Shown: one piece after another, positions 60,181-64,000 of the stretch | Position numbering within the stretch: the first letter of the stretch is position 1 | Layout: every line of letters begins with the position of its first letter | Assembly (NCBI GenBank): GCA_024138015.1 | Contig: JAMXBB010000003.1 | Coordinates: 16,145,441 to 16,209,440, forward strand | Length of the DNA: 64,000 bases | DNA from: Lumnitzera littorea | Taxonomy: Eukaryota > Streptophyta > Magnoliopsida > Myrtales > Combretaceae | Direction: 5' to 3' | The notes under the pieces: generated by a model | Database searches by the model: none | What the model saw: only the letters and a program-made list of their open reading frames with translations | Told to the model about the DNA's origin: nothing | Made by a program: the position numbers and the translations under genes

Positions 60181-61956
60181 AAGAGCTTAAATAATCGTCT
60201 CTTTAAAACTATTATTTAGATTTTTAATTAAAAATTATATAAAAAAATCAATACTTAAATAATTTATTAAATGTTTTATATATGGATAAAATTAGGAAGT
60301 TGAATTCAAATTGAGGTTTTTTGGGACAAATGCAAAAGTGTGTTTATATATTTACAATATTTAAAATTTTTAATAAAATTAAATTATTTAAGATTCTAAT
60401 TAAATAGTAATGAGTTACGTGGATTTTTTTAATTAAAATTACAAAAAGAAGTAAGATAATAAAAACAATTAGCCACTTCGATATTATAAATTTTATATAT
60501 AATTATATTATATTCATAATATCGGTGTGTTGTCGCTAGTATATTATTTAAGTCTTAATGATTTTCTAATAATCACTAATTTAATTTTTTCATATTTTAA
60601 AATAATTCTAGCAATTAAAAATATCCATCTTAATTATATTTTTCAATCATACTAACAAGTAATTATATTTTTTATTATTCTTCAATAAAATACATCTTAA
60701 TTACCATTTCAAATTTAAAAGAAAAGGAAAAGTAACCACCCCATCCTATATATCTAATTTTCAAATTTTTTTATTGTACCATCCTTATTTTTGAAAAGAT
60801 TGATATTGTTCTTTATCTTATTCTTAATTTATATTTATTTAAATCTTAATTATTAAATAAATTATAAATTTAATTATTTAAATTTAAAATAATATAAATA
60901 AATAATAAAATAAGGAGTGAGATGGATTCTAGGAAAAGTAAAAACGAAAGAGTAGAATCTCCCTGGTTTTCACTGTCGTTGCGTACCCAATTTTCATGAT
61001 ATTTCCCACCTTTTCCTCCGCGATTTATATGGCGCTCAAACTTCCAATTTTTGGTTTCTCTTTTATTCCACTTTGGAAGTTTATGTTTTACATGCGAGCT
61101 AAACTTTTGCAAAATATCAATTTTACAGGTTAGTGGGAGGATAATCCTTTTTATATAAAGTATTCATTTAAATCTTATTTCATCGTATAGGTTCTAATTG
61201 AATAAAAATAATCATAAGATAAGTTTTGAATAATAAATTTATAAAATATACTCTCACAAAGTATGGTACAAATATAATGTTAGGATACTTTGTATCTACC
61301 TTAAAATATATACAAATTTCAAAGTATCATATACCATCTTATAATAATAATTGAATAATGCTAATAAATAAAAAAAACTAATAATATTATATTTTTTATC
61401 TTAAAGAACATAATAACAAAAGCTTAATCTATATTAAAATCCTAAGACTAAATACTCTTGGGTTTATTATCTTACTCCTCTCTCTTTTTTTATTTATTTA
61501 TTTTTTCTTTTTTGGTAAAACTTTCTTTCTTTTTATTTTTATTATCTTATTTTTATGCTACTTTATTCTTTTTTTACTAATTTTAATTTAGAAGAGTATT
61601 AAAAATACCTCAATTATTAACTTATGGTCCAATATATTTTACTATGATTACTTAACATATGGTTTTTGCATTTAATGTATAGCAATTTTGTAATTTGATA
61701 AAAATTTTATTTTGATAATTTAAAAAAATAATTTAGCATGACTCAACTAAGGATTCAATATTTTCAAAAGTAAAAATATTCTCTATTCTACCCAATAACG
61801 TTTTATATCGTTATGATAAAATATGTTAAAAATATAAATTATTACTATTTGGTTCATTAGTGTAGTTTTGGATTTAATATTGATTATATGTCCGCATAAT
61901 ATCTCAAAAAAAATAAAGAGAAAGAAAAAAGGTTTCATAGAGTATCATGTAGAATT

Positions 61957-62007
61957 TATAGGATATAGAGTGATTTTTATGATATAGGATATAGAGTGAT
62001 TTTAAAA
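61957..62007. repeat. 25-bp tandem pair
   Basis: The unit TATAGGATATAGAGTGATTT, followed by TTA or TAA, occurs twice in direct succession, nearly without change. Confidence 0.85.
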
Positions 62008-62937
62008 TACCATAAAGTAGGTTCTACATATAAAAATTTTAGAACTAATACTTATAAGATATGGTATAAGTAACGTATCTATTCTATCCACTTTATACCT
62101 ATTCATACTTAGTTAGCTATTTAGGGTTTTTTTTTTTTTTTCTCTTTCTCTTTAAATGTATATAGTTTTTCTTTTATCTTGGTGAAGTTCTACTGTATAT
62201 TGTTGGAAATTTTCTTTAAAGTTTGAAGATTTTGTTTCTAATTGGAAAATTTGGGTTTTATATTCGTAGTTTAGGACATTGCTAACGTTCTTTTCTATAT
62301 CTGAAGTGTCAGCATCCCAGATTTCGGTGGTTAAAAGTTGAAAGTTTTATTTACAATTTGGTATTTTTATGGTGACGGATGTAGATTTTAGAAAATGGTG
62401 AAGTTGGAAATTTTTATGAAATTAGAATTTTTTTTAAGCCAATACTTAGGATATCAAATATCTAACTCACAGGTCACAACATTTTGTCTTCATTCATTTT
62501 CTTGGGATAAAAAAATGATAAGTAGTAACTTTTTTCTACATATTCATACCTTGCAATGCTATAACATTTGTAAGAGAAAACGTAATAAGTAATATTTCTT
62601 CTCCTTTTTCTCTTTTTTTCTATATTGTCAATAAATCATGAAACCAACATATATTTTTATATATTCACCGAAAGAAAAACATGTACTCTTATATGGATGG
62701 TTTTTTCTTTTCTTTTTTTTTTTTTCTTAATACATGCATTGTAGGTATATTAATTGCTAGTATATAGTAGCGAACAATATGTGTGACGTGATGCATGTGT
62801 AAATTTTAAAACATCAAATGTATAAAATGTTAATTGCAAAAAGAAATATTTAATTAAAAGAATTGCATTCAAGAAACTTAAGATTGGAAATATTAAAAAT
62901 CATACATACATAGATTGCATTATTTATCATGATTGCT

Positions 62938-62957
62938 CACACACACACACATATATA
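62938..62957. repeat. Compound microsatellite (CA)n(TA)n
   Basis: A run of CA dinucleotides passes into TATATA. Short; possibly polymorphic. Confidence 0.9.
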
Positions 62958-63244
62958 AAGAAATTAGTAAGCATTTGCCACACGTGTTAAAAAGGAATTT
63001 ATTAAAGCAGTTTATATGAAAGTGCACAAAGGAATTGTAAGGAAACTTATTAATAATTTGATTGTTAACATAAATTCTACGTTAAATTATTAAGGTTCTT
63101 AAATATATTTAAATTATATGCCAAATTTATAAATATATTATCGAGAATAATCGATACTTTTTTCATAAGAAAATAAATCATAAATATTTGATTGTCTTGA
63201 GGAATTGGATATTCAAAGGATGGATATTGTTGAACAATTGCCCA

Positions 63245-63830
63245 TGAATATGTAGAAAAGGAGAAGAAAAACATGAGGTGGAGCGAGAAACAAAAAGGAG
63301 ATAGAATTGACTTCTAAAAATAAAGCCTTAAGTCCCCAAGAAAATGAATCTCCAATGATGGACTCAACAAATGGAGAATAGCAGGAAGAAGAGTTTGATG
63401 AAAACCAAGAAGAAAAAGCATCTGATATATCTTACAACATCAAGGAATCCCCACTTGTTGTTGAAGAACTCACAAAAGGAGTTGAAGTAGTAGTAAAAAG
63501 AGAAACTAGAGGAATCCTTGAAAAAGTTGACTAGCTAATTTCTAAAAGGATTGAACAAATGAGATTATAGAATTTAATCGAGAAGCAACCAATAAAAAGA
63601 AAAAAAAAAAAAGAAATCTTCTGACTATAAGATGATTTATATCACACTTATAGAGAAAGAGATGATAACAATTTACTGGTTGCATGATAAATCTAAAATA
63701 GTTCCTGAATCAAAGTTGTTTCGGAAGCAAGCCAACTATTAAAGTTTTGCCCCTCCACCAAATTCATATTAACATCCTTTAATTTGTTAAAAGATTCAGT
63801 TTAGTTATTTAATGAACATATTATTTGATG
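63245..63830 (+). pseudogene. Decayed coding-like stretch, family uncertain
   Basis: One plus-strand frame stays coding-like from about 63275 to 63610 with only three stops. It is very rich in Glu and Lys (for example EEEFDENQEEKASDI, then VVEELTKGVEVVV and ETRGILEKVD) and ends in a poly-Lys run. After a gap, another frame near 63735-63765 reads LPLHQIHINIL. Such acidic then basic stretches occur in capsid regions of plant retroelements and endogenous pararetroviruses, but I cannot place it. It could also be a fragment of a host gene. No start or intact frame is present. Confidence 0.3.
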
Positions 63831-64000
63831 GACTACATTCCATTTCACATATGCTTATGATTGAACGAACTGATTATTCTAGATCATTATGCTACTTTTA
63901 ATATGACCATATTCTCTAAAATGTGATTCATATGCAGGAAATTGATTGATTGATTGAAAATGATAATTGATACTCTATGCGGTTATGGAGCTAATACGTT

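Larger units (their letters stand above)
60181..63244. other. AT-rich intergenic DNA right of RUS5
   Basis: No gene is supported. It includes a small inverted repeat CAAAGTAT/ATACTTTG (61257-61293), a 25-bp tandem pair (61957-62007), poly(T) tracts (near 62126-62140 and 62713-62725) and a CA/TA microsatellite at 62938-62957. The left end holds RUS5 promoter sequence. Confidence 0.5.

Noticed and set aside
1..64000. tRNA genes, rRNA, CRISPR arrays, organelle DNA inserts
   Set aside because: No pair of A-box and B-box signals with a foldable cloverleaf, no rRNA-like stretch and no spaced short repeats were seen; B-box-like GGTTCGAA words (20832, 44294) lie inside solo LTRs without tRNA context.

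Overview
This is a stretch of a flowering-plant nuclear genome, most likely a eudicot. It is AT-rich and carries split genes with GT-AG introns. Two conserved plant genes lie on the minus strand near the ends of the window, and the roughly 45 kb between them is almost entirely nested, decayed retrotransposons. No bacterial-type features, rRNA genes, convincing tRNA genes or CRISPR arrays were seen.

Genes. (1) Positions 4638-6872 (minus) hold a 5-exon, 242-codon RING E3 ligase that reads as the orthologue of Arabidopsis AIRP2 (At5g01520), with ACGT/ABRE-like elements in its upstream region. (2) Positions 52245-60011 (minus) hold a 14-exon, 473-codon ROOT UV-B SENSITIVE (DUF647) protein, best read as RUS5 (At5g01510). 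Every exon junction keeps frame in both models; one RUS5 intron has a GC donor. From memory the two Arabidopsis genes are immediate neighbours, so the window looks like a conserved gene pair pushed about 45 kb apart by transposable elements.

Spacer, left to right. 7.3-9.6 kb is AT-rich intergenic DNA. 9.63-10.4 kb is a Helitron-like end with a minisatellite. 10.4-12.35 kb holds Tat-like and Athila-like LTR fragments. 12.4-14.24 kb is a truncated minus-strand Ty3/gypsy element (LTR, tRNA-Met primer site, gag, protease). 14.25-17.1 kb holds gag remnants, an inverted LTR of the same family and another minus-strand LTR with its primer site. 18.36-23.9 kb holds two Sirevirus-like LTR relics, the first split by a 2.6 kb solo LTR with a TGAAG target duplication. 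26.8-27.4 kb is a degenerate tandem array. 28.5-47.3 kb is a Tat-lineage element (minus strand) with gag, protease, RT, archaeal-type RNase H, integrase, tandem subrepeats and an antisense extra ORF, all decayed. It sits in a tandem duplication: a solo LTR and a 2.17 kb flank are followed by a truncated LTR, the internal region, an LTR split by a 3.1 kb solo LTR (GTTAG target duplication) and a second copy of the same flank. 47.9-51.2 kb holds further gag and protease relics.

Right of RUS5 (60.2-64 kb) is AT-rich DNA with simple repeats and one decayed coding-like stretch near 63.2-63.8 kb.

The two genes are not an operon; each has its own upstream region. All transposon coding regions seen carry stops or lost catalytic residues, so the transposons are relics. 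All family names come from recognising motifs by eye; no database search was possible.
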